Source: an uncultured Schlesneria sp.
GTDB lineage: Bacteria; Planctomycetota; Planctomycetia; Planctomycetales; Planctomycetaceae
Reading direction: 5' to 3'
Length of the DNA stretch: 57,236 nucleotides
Assembly: GCA_903858935.1 (NCBI GenBank)
Contig: CAIOKO010000254.1
Span: 1-57,236, forward strand
A model generated the notes under the pieces. That model did no database searches. It was given only the letters and a program-made list of their open reading frames with translations, and was not told the DNA's origin. Shown piece by piece: positions 20,545 to 31,422 of this stretch. The stretch's first letter is position 1; the number at the start of each line of letters is the position of its first letter. A program made the translations under genes and the position numbers.

Positions 20545-20808
20545 TTCGTTTAACGGGATGATAATTGTCTCTGGTTTCAACCCGTTGGTTCCGGCCAAAA
20601 CTAGCGGTTTCTGGTGATTTCTGGAACCTTCTGCTGCCCTTTCTGCTACCTGATGTCAAATCGCTTTGAGATTCATGCTGCCGAAGTTGCGATCGCACAG
20701 TAAACGAGTTGGTTCGAGGTTTTAAAAATGTCGCGGCAGGATCTGCCAGGATATTTATTTCTTAACACGCGCGAAAGCGGGAAGAATCTTGAAACCTGAC
20801 GAAACTTG

Positions 20809-22923
20809 TCAGCCGATTTTCCAGCCTTCGAAGCCGACCTCGATTTGATTGACTTGAAGGTAGGCCTCGCCTGCTTTCGCCGAAAACGAAATCGCGCTGC
20901 GGGTCTTTTGTTCGACAATCAATGCGATTCCGATCCCTAATCCGAATGAGAAATTCACTCCTGGGGTTGGTGCCAGTCGCTTCTCGACGGTCACTGTTGG
21001 CAACTGATCCTCGTTACCGTTTTCTCGATATGTCGGCACAAATTCGACGGAAGCCAGTTCCTGACGATGCATGGCTGACTTGGATGCGTGCGAAAATTGA
21101 AAAATCACCAGCCGACATCGGAAGTTCGCCGCGAAAATTCGCTGGAACGTTTCTGCCGATGATCCTCCGCCTGCTACGAATGCCTTGACGGCGAAGTAGC
21201 CGGACTGAGGATCACGAATCTGTTGAGTCAACACGGCGCTGGAATTCGCCGGGATTTGCACGACTTCAGGCCCGCTCGTCCAGACGCCCACGGCCGCAGT
21301 CCGCCGATGGTCTGGGCGATCCTGCAATTGGGCACCAAACCCATTGTTTTCAATGACAACCGGACTTGCTCGCCAACCTTTGGGGCTTGCCGGAGCATCC
21401 AGCGGTTGCAAATGCGTCGTTTCCGAAAAATCAGGATGCAGTAACAGGCCCGACCGATACGGTGGAACAAAAGCGATATCACCTGATGGAGTCGTCCTTG
21501 CGGACGTCGCAGGTTCTTCGCCCAATAGTTTGAACAACGGTTCGGCTTCTGTAATCGAAAGCTCACGCCCCAGGCGGTCTGAAAACGTTGCTTGAGTATT
21601 GATTCCGGCCAGGTGAAAAACGGTTGCCGCCAGATGGCCTGCATCGACAGGATCACTGGCAGGATATCCCCCCTCACGATCACTCGAACCGTAAACCTGA
21701 CCTCCTGAGATCCCTGCTCCAGCAAGCACGCAACTGAAGACTGATCCCCAGTGATCCCGGCCTGCGTTTGCGTTGACGGCCGGTGTCCGACCGAATTCTC
21801 CCACAGCGATCACCAGAGTTTCATCGAGTAAACCTCGATCGGACAAGTCGTCGAGTAACGCGGTGAACCCCACGTCAAATTGCGGTGCCAGGCAATCTTC
21901 CATTCGATCGAAGTTCCGGGCATGAGTATCCCAGACAGGATTGTCGACCCCTCGATCACCCGGCACGCGAGGCCAGTTCACGGTCACAAATCGGACACCC
22001 GCTTCGATCAGTCGCCGTGCTAATAAGACGCTCTGTCCCCACGGATGACGACCATACCTGTCGCGAAGTTTGTCAGACTCCTCTTCCAGACGAAACGCCT
22101 CACGGGCTCCTCCCGTTGACAACAGATCAAGCGCCTGACGCTGAAGCCCGTGTTGAAACTCCACCACGGCGCTGCGGGGCATGCGATCAAACGACTGACC
22201 GAGTGCATCCAACAGTGCTACTCGCTGCCGAATCTGACTGACGGGGACTCGACTGGCATAAAGACCACCCAGCGGCGAATTTGGTTCTGCCGGACGACAT
22301 TCAATCAATTCCGGGCTGAATTGCGGTCCGAGAATCCCGGCAAATTGGCCTGACTCGATATTTCCGCCGTTGCCGATGAACAATTCCGGTAGCGAAACTG
22401 CCGACAAAGCGGGAACTTGTTCACTCGGTCGAAACCGCTTAATGACGGAGGCCATGTTTGGCCAATCACTCGGCAACGCGTTCTCACCGTCTCCCGTCAG
22501 CATTGGGCGACCGGTCAACACCCAATATCCGCTTCCACCGTGGATATTGTTATTCGTAAACATTGACCGGATGACAGCCAGCCGATCAGCTCGTGCTGCC
22601 GTGCGAGGCAACAGTTCACAGAATTGAATACCAGATACGTTTGTGCTGATTGGTTTGAATGGACCACGTATTTCGACGGGAGCCAGCGGCTTCGGATCAA
22701 ACGTTTCGTGCTGCGGCGGACCACCAGACAAGAACAGCATGATCACCTGTTTGGCTCGACCAAACATTCGTGCATTCACTGGTGGTTCTACCGCCGACGC
22801 CCCTTTTGCCTGAGAACCAAGCAGCCCCGGCAGACACGAAGTGAACGCAGCCATACCACCCATCCGCATCAGGTCGCGGCGGTGCAGTCTCGAATCAAAC
22901 TGATCAAAAGGCGGTCGCGGCAC
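20809..22923 (-). CDS. DUF1501 protein with a long C-terminal extension
   Basis: This protein of about 704 residues begins with a Tat-like leader ([14 protein letters not shown]). The DUF1501 domain fills residues about 40-490, with [20 protein letters not shown] near the start, then [19 protein letters not shown] and GVRFVTVNW typical of the family, which is related to alkaline-phosphatase-fold sulfatases. DUF1501 proteins are normally about 430-490 residues. The last roughly 200 residues form an extra domain with no recognised family. GTG 22923 was chosen because GGAGAG lies five bases upstream; a start at 23001 is possible. No DUF1549/1553 partner is adjacent, unlike the DUF1501 gene at 25597. 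It is divergent from ychF. Confidence 0.85.
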   Translation of the reverse strand: MPRPPFDQFDSRLHRRDLMRMGGMAAFTSCLPGLLGSQAKGASAVEPPVNARMFGRAKQVIMLFLSGGPPQHETFDPKPLAPVEIRGPFKPISTNVSGIQFCELLPRTAARADRLAVIRSMFTNNNIHGGSGYWVLTGRPMLTGDGENALPSDWPNMASVIKRFRPSEQVPALSAVSLPELFIGNGGNIESGQFAGILGPQFSPELIECRPAEPNSPLGGLYASRVPVSQIRQRVALLDALGQSFDRMPRSAVVEFQHGLQRQALDLLSTGGAREAFRLEEESDKLRDRYGRHPWGQSVLLARRLIEAGVRFVTVNWPRVPGDRGVDNPVWDTHARNFDRMEDCLAPQFDVGFTALLDDLSDRGLLDETLVIAVGEFGRTPAVNANAGRDHWGSVFSCVLAGAGISGGQVYGSSDREGGYPASDPVDAGHLAATVFHLAGINTQATFSDRLGRELSITEAEPLFKLLGEEPATSARTTPSGDIAFVPPYRSGLLLHPDFSETTHLQPLDAPASPKGWRASPVVIENNGFGAQLQDRPDHRRTAAVGVWTSGPEVVQIPANSSAVLTQQIRDPQSGYFAVKAFVAGGGSSAETFQRIFAANFRCRLVIFQFSHASKSAMHRQELASVEFVPTYRENGNEDQLPTVTVEKRLAPTPGVNFSFGLGIGIALIVEQKTRSAISFSAKAGEAYLQVNQIEVGFEGWKIG

Positions 22924-23146
22924 AGGACTCTCCGAATCACGGAAACCTCTGAAAATAATGTACGATGCGATAGACCCTTTGACCAGCGGAATCGTCCGCA
23001 CGCTGGATTACAAGCCGCACTGCGTGACTTTGGCTCAGCGGTTTGATATCAATCCCGCGTCGAATTACGTTGATTTCGTGGTAATAGTCCCCGAAACAAT
23101 AATTCGAACACTCCTGAAAATTTCTCGCAAAGGTTGTCGCGGTATC

Positions 23147-24235
23147 ATGGAAGCTGGAATCGTCGGTTTACCCAACGTGGGCAAAAGCACTCTGTTCAAC
23201 GCACTCACCATGTCAAAGGCGGCTCAGAGTGCGAATTACCCGTTCTGTACCATCGAACCTAACGAAGGTGTCGTAAGCGTTCCCGACGACCGGTTGCGAC
23301 GAATCAGCCAGTACATCGTCCCGAAAAAACTGGTTCCCGCAGCGCTTAAGCTTGTTGATATCGCCGGGATCGTCAAAGGTGCCAGCGAAGGACAGGGACT
23401 CGGAAATAAATTTCTCACGCACATTCGTGAAGTCGATGCGATCCTGCAGGTCGTTCGCTGTTTCGAAGACCCTGACGTCATCCACGTTTCCGGAACCGTC
23501 AACCCGGTCTCAGACATCGAAACCATCGAAATCGAATTGATGCTGGCAGACATCCAAACCTTGGAAAACTCTCTCTCCAAGGCCGAACGAACCGCCAAAA
23601 GCGGCGACAAAGACGCCAAAATGCGTGTCGAAGTCATCAAGAAATGTCTGGCTCATCTGACAACCGACCAGCCCCTGCGAAAAATGGAGTTCGACGAAAA
23701 CGAATCAAAAGTCGTTGCCAGCTACGGCCTCATGACAGCCAAGCCAATTCTGTACGTCGCCAACGTCGATGAAAACGACCTGGAGGGTAAAGGGAAACTC
23801 GTCCAGCAAGTCCGGGATTTTGCCAGCAAAGTCGGCGCGTCAGTTGTTCCTGTCTGTGCCAAACTCGAAGCCGAAATTGCCGAACTCGACGAAGCCGACC
23901 GAGCCGAAATGCTCGCCGGAGCCGGTCTGGAAGAACCAGCCCTCGCCGTACTCGCTCGGGAAGCCTATCGGGTACTGGGGCTGCAAAGTTATTTCACCGC
24001 CGGTGAGATCGAAGTCCGGGCCTGGACAATCCCCATCGGAGCCACCGCCCCGCAAGCCGCTGGCGTGATCCACACTGACTTCGAAAAAGGGTTTATCCGC
24101 GCCGAAGTCTATACTCTCGCTGACCTGGAAACCTACAAAACCGAAAAAGAAATCCGCTCCGCCGGCAAACTGCGAGTCGAAGGCAAAAGCTACATCATGC
24201 AAGACGGAGACATCTGCCACTTCCTCTTCAACTGA
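23147..24235 (+). CDS. ychF: Ribosome-associated ATPase YchF (Obg family)
   Basis: This 362-residue protein has the G1/P-loop GLPNVGKST at residues 7-15, a G3 DIAG segment, the [10 protein letters not shown]4-like motif and a C-terminal TGS domain ([20 protein letters not shown]). The family prefers ATP over GTP and binds ribosomes. Length equals the usual 363. ATG 23147 begins exactly at the family start ([11 protein letters not shown]); the longer upstream frame is not needed. Divergent from the DUF1501 gene, with a gap of about 220 bp. Confidence 0.95.
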   Translation: MEAGIVGLPNVGKSTLFNALTMSKAAQSANYPFCTIEPNEGVVSVPDDRLRRISQYIVPKKLVPAALKLVDIAGIVKGASEGQGLGNKFLTHIREVDAILQVVRCFEDPDVIHVSGTVNPVSDIETIEIELMLADIQTLENSLSKAERTAKSGDKDAKMRVEVIKKCLAHLTTDQPLRKMEFDENESKVVASYGLMTAKPILYVANVDENDLEGKGKLVQQVRDFASKVGASVVPVCAKLEAEIAELDEADRAEMLAGAGLEEPALAVLAREAYRVLGLQSYFTAGEIEVRAWTIPIGATAPQAAGVIHTDFEKGFIRAEVYTLADLETYKTEKEIRSAGKLRVEGKSYIMQDGDICHFLFN

Positions 24236-24451
24236 TTTTAATGCTCGCGTTCATGAATGGGGCAATGTTCGAAAGCAACCTTCCGCGGGTCACGCGGTAT
24301 TGCCAATTCTCGAGAAAAAAGAGTCGTAACTCGAACATTGGCAGAAATGCCTGCTTACCCGCACTTCAGCCAATCGCATTTTCTTATTAGCGTGAACTAG
24401 TGAAGTTTAGTGTTCAAATCCTCTTAGTTCTTCGTTTTTGCTTCTTGGCTT

Positions 24452-25345
24452 TTAACGAGTGCTTTGTCCAATTGGATGCGTAACCAGAAACTTGGCAATG
24501 AGTGGAATCAGTTCTTCGCTGGCGTCTTCCAGGATGTAATGGCCGCAGTCTGGGTATTGATGCAGTTCTGCATTCGGAAAACGTGCGAGCCATTCTTTCA
24601 GAAAATGCTCGTCGAATACGAAATCTTTGTCGCCCCAGCCGATGAACATCGGGACTGATTTTAAAAGTTCAAGCCGACTACCGACCCTGGTGATCAGATC
24701 GTACCCTCGGTCACCCGGTTTCAACGGAATGTCCTGCACGAATCGATGAACGGCGATTCGATTCGACCACGAATCGTACGGTGCACAATAGGCGTCACCG
24801 ACAGCTTTGGACATTGGGTTTCGAGTCACGCAGGACTTGACTGCTCCGCGACTGAATGCGTTGAAGCCGCGAACGAGGAGGGCTCCTAATGGGCTGCGGG
24901 CGAGTTTCAATTGCCAGGGGACAGGTTTTGTCTTTGGTAGATGGAATGCGCCGGTGTTGAGGACCACCAGTCGTCGAATCCGTTCGGGATGTTCGGTGGC
25001 GTACGCCATGCCGATCATCCCGCCCCAATCGTGGACGACCAGTGTCAGGTTCCCGGTAGCACCGCAGTGATCGAGCCATTTGCCCAAGTCGGCCACTCGA
25101 CGAGCCAGCGAATATTCGTAACGGTCGTCGCCCGGCTTATCGGACAATCCGCAGCCGATGTGATCGGGGACCAGGCAGCGATACCGGTCTCGCAAACTTT
25201 TTACGAGGTTTCGGTAGTAGTACGACCAGTTCGGATTGCCATGCAGCATGACGACGGTGTCGCCCTGCCCTTCATCGAGATAATGCATCCGCAAGCCGTC
25301 GATCTCGGTGAAATGTGATGCGAAGTCGTATCCAGGAAACGTCAC
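24452..25345 (-). CDS. Alpha/beta hydrolase, haloalkane dehalogenase/OleB-like
   Basis: This 297-residue enzyme has HGNPNWS at 35-41, the nucleophile elbow VHDWGGMIG with Asp106, candidate acid Asp239/241 (GWGDKDF) and His269 (CGHYILED). An Asp nucleophile and HGNPxWS are hallmarks of haloalkane dehalogenases. The segments ALLVRGFNAF and PYDSWSNRIAVHRFVQDIPL resemble OleB, the beta-lactone decarboxylase of long-chain olefin synthesis. No oleA, C or D gene is adjacent here. It starts at GTG 25345 with GGCGG nearby. The substrate cannot be named from sequence alone. Confidence 0.85.
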   Translation of the reverse strand: MTFPGYDFASHFTEIDGLRMHYLDEGQGDTVVMLHGNPNWSYYYRNLVKSLRDRYRCLVPDHIGCGLSDKPGDDRYEYSLARRVADLGKWLDHCGATGNLTLVVHDWGGMIGMAYATEHPERIRRLVVLNTGAFHLPKTKPVPWQLKLARSPLGALLVRGFNAFSRGAVKSCVTRNPMSKAVGDAYCAPYDSWSNRIAVHRFVQDIPLKPGDRGYDLITRVGSRLELLKSVPMFIGWGDKDFVFDEHFLKEWLARFPNAELHQYPDCGHYILEDASEELIPLIAKFLVTHPIGQSTR

Positions 25346-25456
25346 GTTGCCGCCAATATTTTGTAGGGATCTGCTAGCCGAGTCTTAAAGTCGGTCTCAA
25401 TGGAAAACGCAGATAATCGCGGCAAACAATCGATTCTTCCAGTCAACACGGGGTAT

Positions 25457-25510
25457 TCCGTCGAAACCCCACCGCTCCCGTGGGGTGGTGAACGGGGCTA
25501 TTGCACCAGC
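25457..25510 (+). repeat. Dispersed palindromic repeat, copy 3
   Basis: CGAAACCCCACC leads into the stem CCCCAC/GTGGGG and then GGTGAACGGGGCTATTGCAC. It shares both core and left flank with the copy at 7093. It sits between the OleB-like gene and the DUF1501 gene, whose 3' end lies 87 bp to the right. Confidence 0.55.
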
Positions 25511-25596
25511 ACGACTACCATTCAACAGGACAATTTACCGCACATTCCCAGGCCAAAAGCGCGTTTACTACCACTGCATAACGGGTTACGGATGTC

Positions 25597-27030
25597 TCAC
25601 GCGAACAGTTTGTGAACGACATTCCCTTCGACATCCGTGAGGCGGAAATCTCGACCGGCGTAACGGTACGTCAGGCGTTCGTGATCAAGGCCGAGCAAAT
25701 GCAGAATCGACGCGTGCAGGTCGTGGATATGAACTTTGTCCTCGGCGGCGTAGAAACCGTAATCGTCCGTAGTTCCGTAATGTAAGCCGGGTTTCGCCCC
25801 CCCTCCTGCAAGCCACATCGTAAAGCCTTCGGGATTGTGATCCCGTCCGTTGGTTCCTTCGACCGTCGGGGTCCGACCGAATTCTCCGCCCCACCAGACC
25901 AGTGTGTCTTCCAGCAGACCGCGCGATTTCAGATCGCAAAGCAGGCCGGCGATCGGCTTATCGACTTCGCGGGCATTTTTCTCGTGTCCATTCTTCAGAT
26001 CGGAATGTTGATCCCATTGCACTTTGCTGTCGCTGTGCGTCACCTGAATGAACCGAACTCCCCGTTCGGCGAAGCGACGAGCCATCAGACACATCCGACC
26101 AAAGTTTGCATTGATCGGATCATCCATCCCGTAGAGTTGTCGTGTGGCAGCAGATTCGTCTGACAGATCCTCAACCAGTGGCATTGCTGTCTGCATGCGA
26201 AAGGCCAGTTCGAATGAATTGATCCGCGCTTCAAGGGATGGATCAGGACCGCTGGCGGCCTGATGTTCCCGGTTCATCGCTTTCAAGCGTTCGAGTTCCA
26301 GTCGCTGTACTGCTTTCGGCAGGTTGGAATTGCTGATGTAACGGATCTTAGCCTGATCCGACGGTATGCTCGCGTTTCCGATGGGCGTCCCTTGATACGC
26401 CGCGGGTAGGAATGCAGAGCCCCAGTTATTGATTCCGCCATGTGCCAGCGTCGGGCAGATCGTGACGAATGCGGGGAGGTTAGCATTATCGGTTCCCAGC
26501 CCGTAGCTGACCCATGACCCGATACTCGGTCGTACGAAGCTGTCGCTGCCTGTGTGCAGCTTGAGGACCGCTCCACCATGAGCCGGATTGGTTCCATGCA
26601 CCGAATGCACAAAACAGATGTCGTCCACATAACGAGCCAGATGCGGAAACAGTTCGCTGACAAATGCACCGCTTTCGCCGTACTGCCGGAATTTCCAGGG
26701 CGATTTCAACAGATTGCCAGTCGGAGCGAACTGAACACGAGGCTTGGCAAAAGGGAGCGGCTTTCCGTCGTCCCGGTCCAGCAGCGGTTTCGGGTCGAAT
26801 GTGTCGAGGTGAGATGGCCCACCCTTCATGAACAGGAAGATAACTCGTTTGGCCTTGGCAACCAGTTGCGGCAGCTTGGGGTCGAGCGGATCAATTCTCG
26901 CTGAATCTGCGCGAGATTCATCGGCCAGCATCGACGCTAATGCCAAAGAACCAAATCCGACGGCAGACCCTTGAAGCATTCTTCGACGCGAGAAGGGAGT
27001 CGGCAAGTTGATGTTTTCGTCATGTGTCAT
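25597..27030 (-). CDS. DUF1501 protein (PSD1 partner)
   Basis: This 477-residue protein has a Tat-like leader (SRRRMLQGSAVGFGSLALAS). Family motifs are VIFLFMKGGPSHLDTFDPKP near residue 60, GVRFIQVTHSD and EFGRTPTVEGTNGRDHNP near 390. The fold is that of alkaline phosphatase/sulfatase, but the true activity is unproven. ATG 27030 has GAGG eight bases upstream. It lies 15 bp after the PSD1 gene and is co-transcribed with it, the usual planctomycete DUF1549/1553-DUF1501 pair, thought to handle electron transfer or polysaccharide-related work outside the cytoplasm. Confidence 0.93.
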   Translation of the reverse strand: MTHDENINLPTPFSRRRMLQGSAVGFGSLALASMLADESRADSARIDPLDPKLPQLVAKAKRVIFLFMKGGPSHLDTFDPKPLLDRDDGKPLPFAKPRVQFAPTGNLLKSPWKFRQYGESGAFVSELFPHLARYVDDICFVHSVHGTNPAHGGAVLKLHTGSDSFVRPSIGSWVSYGLGTDNANLPAFVTICPTLAHGGINNWGSAFLPAAYQGTPIGNASIPSDQAKIRYISNSNLPKAVQRLELERLKAMNREHQAASGPDPSLEARINSFELAFRMQTAMPLVEDLSDESAATRQLYGMDDPINANFGRMCLMARRFAERGVRFIQVTHSDSKVQWDQHSDLKNGHEKNAREVDKPIAGLLCDLKSRGLLEDTLVWWGGEFGRTPTVEGTNGRDHNPEGFTMWLAGGGAKPGLHYGTTDDYGFYAAEDKVHIHDLHASILHLLGLDHERLTYRYAGRDFRLTDVEGNVVHKLFA

Positions 27031-27045
27031 CGTGTTGGCCTCAAC

Positions 27046-29493
27046 TCACTTTACATAAATAAATTCGTTGGAACTGACAATCACGTGACACAAGCTGTTC
27101 CACGATAATTTTTGTTGCTGTTCAGGCGATGCCTGTGTCGAGGAGAACGCCCGCGCGACATCATTCAGGTAGGCCCTGGAAGCGGCGACTTCGTGAGCGG
27201 TTGGTTGGCGTCCATACGCACGCAGATAGGCCAACTCAATCCGTTCGTTGTCAGTTTTTACTTGGTCGTTCCAAATCAGTGCGGCAAAGTTGGCGGTACA
27301 CTGCTCGACGAATTCACTGTTCATCATCATGAGCGCCTGCGGCGCGATAGTCGTTGTCGGGCGGTCGCCATTCGGGACGGCGGCATCAGGATAGTCGAGC
27401 AACTGAAACACGTCGTAGACATTGTTTCGCACGACAGGAAGATAAATTGACCGACGGCTGGAACGATAGTCGGTTAAATCTTTTGATGTGTGATCGAAAA
27501 AATAAGCTCGGTTTTTGACCGTCAGCAGTGATTGACCGAGCGTCCGATCGAGGCTATCACCGACGGCAATCAACGAGTCGCGAATCGCTTCCGCTTCCAG
27601 CCGATGCAGTTCTGCTCGACCGAACAGACGATTCTCAGGATCGGTTTCCATCTGGTTTGAAGTATCTTTACCCAGGTCGCTATCGAGTTGATAAGTACTC
27701 GATTCCATCAACTGGCGATGCAGCCGTTTGATTGACCATCTCTGTCGCATGAATTTCCGTGCAAGACCGTCGAGCAGTTCCGGGTGAGTTGGCTGTTCAC
27801 CCAGTAAACCAAAATTGTCGATGGAACGAACAAGTCCTTTACCGAAATGCCACCGCCAGACTCGATTTACAAACACTCGACTGGTGAGAGGATGATTTGG
27901 ATCGGTCAACCATCTAGCCAGCTCGATGCGTCCACTCTGGTGAGAATCGAATTTCGGTTCCGATTGACCGGATAGGACATGGGGGACCCGACGCGGCACG
28001 ACGTCTCCCAGTTTCAATGGATTCCCACGGATGTGAATGGCGACATCGACCACCGCATCTTCCGTGGCACCCATCGCCGAGGGCATTTCGGGCGCAGTTC
28101 GTTCCAGTTGAACCAATTCGTCGCGAAGTCGTTTGAGTTGCGTCTTTATTTCGTCAGGGTACTTGGACTCCAATTGTGCTGACGTCGCGGGGGCATCACC
28201 AGCCGGCAAGGTCGATTTAACCGACGCATCACCCTTTTCAACCACCCCCTTTATGACATCTTTCAACTGAGCAACATGCGAGTCGTAACTCGCCTTTCGC
28301 GACTGAGCCTCGACCGACGGTAACGGGTTTTCGTACCAGCGAGCGACCTTCTTGAAGTGCTCCATCGTTCGAGTGCTTTTAAAGATACCCGCCAGCCCGT
28401 AATAGTCTGACGTATCGATCGGATCGAACTTATGATCATGACAACGAGCACAGCCCAGCGTCAGACCGAGCATCGCCCGGCCCACCGTATCGATCTGTTC
28501 GTCGATGATGTCCATTTGCATCTTGGTTTCATCTACCTCAGCCAGGACTTTGGGGCCGATCGCCAGGAAGCCTGTAGCAATCAGGTGCCGACTGCGAGTC
28601 TCATCATCGCTGGCCGACAACAAATCGCCAGCAAGTTGTTCGGTGAGAAATTCGTCATACGGCAGATCCTGATTGAGCGACGAGACGACGTAGTCTCGAT
28701 ACCGCCAGGCATTTCCATGTGCAACGTTTTCATCCAGCCCGTTCGAATCGGCATACCGCGCGACGTCCAGCCAATGCCGACCCCAGCGTTCACCGTAACT
28801 CGGCGAAGCCAGTAACCGATCGATCAGTCGCGCGTAGGCATCAGGCCGGTCATCGACGAGGAACTCAACGATCTCATCGGGTGTCGGTGGCAGGCCTGTC
28901 AAATCAAACGTGGCCCGGCGCATCAGCGTTCGTGGATTGGCTCGATCAGTCGGAACGATATTGGCCTGTTCAAGCTTGGCGAGAATGAACTGATCCCAGG
29001 GACCACTGGCCCAAGCTGTGTTTTGCGTCTGGGGAACGGTCGGCTGAATTACGGGCCGAAACGACCAATGATCCGGATCACGGTGCTTTGGCTTGGATGG
29101 ACCTGCGGTATGAGGAAACGGTGCCCCCATCTCGACCCAGCGGACCAGGTCAGCAATCTGTCGCTCGGACAGAGCTTCCTTCGGTGGCATTTTCAATTCG
29201 TCGCCGGTTCGCCGAATCGCTTTAACGATCAAGCTTTCTTCCGGCTTACCGGGGACGATCGCGGGGCCAGTTTCACCACCCTTCAGGATGGCATCGCGAG
29301 TATCCAATCGCAGAGCCCCCCACTGCTTATCCGGCCCATGACAGGTCTGGCATTTCTCAACAAGTAAAGGTCGAATCGACGCCTCAAAGAAACGAAGCTG
29401 TTCAGAAGTCAGACCGTCGTCAGCCGAGGCATTCGTCAGAAAGACGGTGCTCGAGACAATATAGAAAAATCCTATCCAGCAGACTGATCGCAT
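27046..29493 (-). CDS. PSD1 protein: cytochrome c + DUF1549 + DUF1553
   Basis: This 815-residue exported protein starts at ATG 29493 with AGAGG seven bases upstream; the signal peptide is IGFFYIVSSTVFLTNASA. An N-terminal planctomycete cytochrome c-like domain carries the heme motif CQTCH at 48-52. DUF1549 (PSCyt2) begins near residue 150 with DQFILAKLE and LMRRATFDLTGLPPTPDEI. DUF1553 (PSD1) near 530-780 reads ARWLTDPNHPLTSRVFVNRV then WHFGKGLV. The gene's longer upstream frame (to 29658) lacks a signal. It forms an operon with the DUF1501 gene 15 bp downstream. Function in the family is unknown beyond heme binding. Confidence 0.92.
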   Translation of the reverse strand: MRSVCWIGFFYIVSSTVFLTNASADDGLTSEQLRFFEASIRPLLVEKCQTCHGPDKQWGALRLDTRDAILKGGETGPAIVPGKPEESLIVKAIRRTGDELKMPPKEALSERQIADLVRWVEMGAPFPHTAGPSKPKHRDPDHWSFRPVIQPTVPQTQNTAWASGPWDQFILAKLEQANIVPTDRANPRTLMRRATFDLTGLPPTPDEIVEFLVDDRPDAYARLIDRLLASPSYGERWGRHWLDVARYADSNGLDENVAHGNAWRYRDYVVSSLNQDLPYDEFLTEQLAGDLLSASDDETRSRHLIATGFLAIGPKVLAEVDETKMQMDIIDEQIDTVGRAMLGLTLGCARCHDHKFDPIDTSDYYGLAGIFKSTRTMEHFKKVARWYENPLPSVEAQSRKASYDSHVAQLKDVIKGVVEKGDASVKSTLPAGDAPATSAQLESKYPDEIKTQLKRLRDELVQLERTAPEMPSAMGATEDAVVDVAIHIRGNPLKLGDVVPRRVPHVLSGQSEPKFDSHQSGRIELARWLTDPNHPLTSRVFVNRVWRWHFGKGLVRSIDNFGLLGEQPTHPELLDGLARKFMRQRWSIKRLHRQLMESSTYQLDSDLGKDTSNQMETDPENRLFGRAELHRLEAEAIRDSLIAVGDSLDRTLGQSLLTVKNRAYFFDHTSKDLTDYRSSRRSIYLPVVRNNVYDVFQLLDYPDAAVPNGDRPTTTIAPQALMMMNSEFVEQCTANFAALIWNDQVKTDNERIELAYLRAYGRQPTAHEVAASRAYLNDVARAFSSTQASPEQQQKLSWNSLCHVIVSSNEFIYVK

Positions 29494-29795
29494 CTTGAGA
29501 CCTCTGAAACAACCTACCAATCGCATCAGCGAAGCCCGATGATATTCAGATTGTCTAGCGGATGGCCGCGAAACGCAAACAGAGGCGGTGAATGGTGGCC
29601 ACACCCCTTTCGGTAGTCCGAAAACGGGGAAAAGAAAGATTGGAACACTCATCGGCACTAATCTGCGATAATCAGAAAATTCGTTTAACGTCTCCTGAAT
29701 CTTATTCTTGCGATTCGTCAGATTCGTGATCGAAACTCTTTTACGTCTTTTGCGTTTATCTGTGTGTTTCAGTATGGATCTGTGGCTAAGTCTCT

Positions 29796-31079
29796 TTAAT
29801 TGCCTTGGTCAGCCCTCAACGGATCGAAATTGAAATCTTCCATCGGCACAAAACCTAATCGGTCATCGTACGCATAAGACTTTTTCATGGACTCGTCATA
29901 TTTTCGATCACCGTATTTCAGGCCGAGAGTGACCAGTTCGAATTCGGATGCCGCGATGGGCTGATTTAGAGCCTCGGTTTCGATCTTGAGTGTCCGCGCA
30001 TGCGCAAAAGTGCTCTTGGAATCTGTTACGACAGAAATTTGACTGGTCCGCAATTCACAGGGTACGAACTTCTCGCCAATTTCCGTGTAGTTGATGGTCC
30101 GCCAAATATTAGGGGACCCTTTCAGGGTTTGCATGTACCGGGTGACGTTGTAGCCGACCTTTCCATCGAACTGATAGATCGAACTCGTTAGCGTTAGTCC
30201 CGGTTTTCCGTAAACGAGGGTCACGACGGGAGGTTCTTCAGCGGTTGTGTAAAGCCGAGCATATTCTTTACTCAGTGTCTGGTCTCTTTCCGAACCTTCT
30301 CCACGAAGGTTGGCGGCTATTTTTCCTGCAAAACCTGAAAAGAATCTCGATGAAGGACTGCTGAACGAAACGCTGTATTCAGACGCGAAGCATTCGAGCA
30401 GATTGATCAGCGAAGACTGATAGACCGCTTCGCGTGGCGTCATTGCATAAGCGATACGTGCCTTTGGAAAAATTTTGTCCTCAAATCCAGGTTTGGGGAT
30501 GCGTGTCAATAAGCGATCGGGGCTGAATTCCACCACCTGCGCGGCGTCGAAAACAGTGTATGTTTTCGGCGATTGGTAAAATCGGCGGTGCCGATATCCC
30601 GACGCTGGATCCCAAAAATACTCGAAATCGCTCGGCTGTTTCAGGACTCGATATTTCTGATTCTGGTGATCCAAAATGAATTCTGCTGTTCCTTCCCTGA
30701 GGTACCAGTACCCCTCTTTGGCTTGAAGCATTTCCTGAGCCTGGGCAATTTTCTCGTCGGGGAACTGAAATTCCTTGTACTCATCGCTTCCGCGGTTTTG
30801 GGAGGACGCTGGATTATCTCTGTTGGAGTAATAATCAGAATCCCTGTATTCGCATTTCCCCTTCCATGATTGGATGCTCCCCCGATTCCTCGAGACCTGT
30901 TTTGAGATTTGTTCAAGCGTCGAAACCAACTCGTCCCCCGTAATTTCCCGCCCATATTGAGCGACATCGTCCGCCATCACAGGGCATGGAAATCGCTCGC
31001 GTACGAAGAACACCAAAAGGAGAGTCAGAACGTTTCGAATAAGACGTGAATACAAAAGCGTCTCCCCGTGTGAAAGCAC
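29796..31079 (-). CDS. Secreted protein of unknown family, LolA-like composition
   Basis: This protein of up to 427 residues starts with a hydrophobic leader (LIRNVLTLLLVFFV) ending near PVMADD. The middle contains an acidic Ser/Arg/Asn-rich stretch, then EGYWYLREGTAEFILDHQNQ. The pattern of small beta strands resembles outer-membrane lipoprotein carrier-type proteins often seen in planctomycetes, but no domain was recognised. GTG 31079 gives the full frame. TTG 31055 has GGGGAG six bases before it and gives a better leader, so the true start may be there. The downstream gap contains the CACAGAT repeat remnant. Confidence 0.65.
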   Translation of the reverse strand: MLSHGETLLYSRLIRNVLTLLLVFFVRERFPCPVMADDVAQYGREITGDELVSTLEQISKQVSRNRGSIQSWKGKCEYRDSDYYSNRDNPASSQNRGSDEYKEFQFPDEKIAQAQEMLQAKEGYWYLREGTAEFILDHQNQKYRVLKQPSDFEYFWDPASGYRHRRFYQSPKTYTVFDAAQVVEFSPDRLLTRIPKPGFEDKIFPKARIAYAMTPREAVYQSSLINLLECFASEYSVSFSSPSSRFFSGFAGKIAANLRGEGSERDQTLSKEYARLYTTAEEPPVVTLVYGKPGLTLTSSIYQFDGKVGYNVTRYMQTLKGSPNIWRTINYTEIGEKFVPCELRTSQISVVTDSKSTFAHARTLKIETEALNQPIAASEFELVTLGLKYGDRKYDESMKKSYAYDDRLGFVPMEDFNFDPLRADQGN

Positions 31080-31422
31080 GTCACGATGATAATCCTTTGG
31101 AGTGACAAAAAAACAATTTCAAAGGACTGAAAGATGAAATGTTGACAGGCAAATAGTGGCATTTCTGAACTTTTACAGCTTGCAGCCAGCAAAACCACGT
31201 CGACCTAGAACGGCACGACGAGCCTGCCCGATTAATTGCCAACGCTTCTAAAAGCTGTGCCGAAAAGACCACCCGACAATAAAAGGGCGGCCAGCATAGA
31301 ACAAATTCGCGTCGTTAATGCAGCCTAGCTGGGTAATCGCCCAGGACCCCAAGAATCCGCACGACGATTGCAAAAATCTCGAGTGTCCTTTGTTTGCAAA
31401 ACATCGATTTTTGACTGAAGAA
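31080..31422. other. Gene-free gap
   Basis: No gene, RNA structure or clear promoter was recognised. It lies between two minus-strand genes. Confidence 0.4.
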
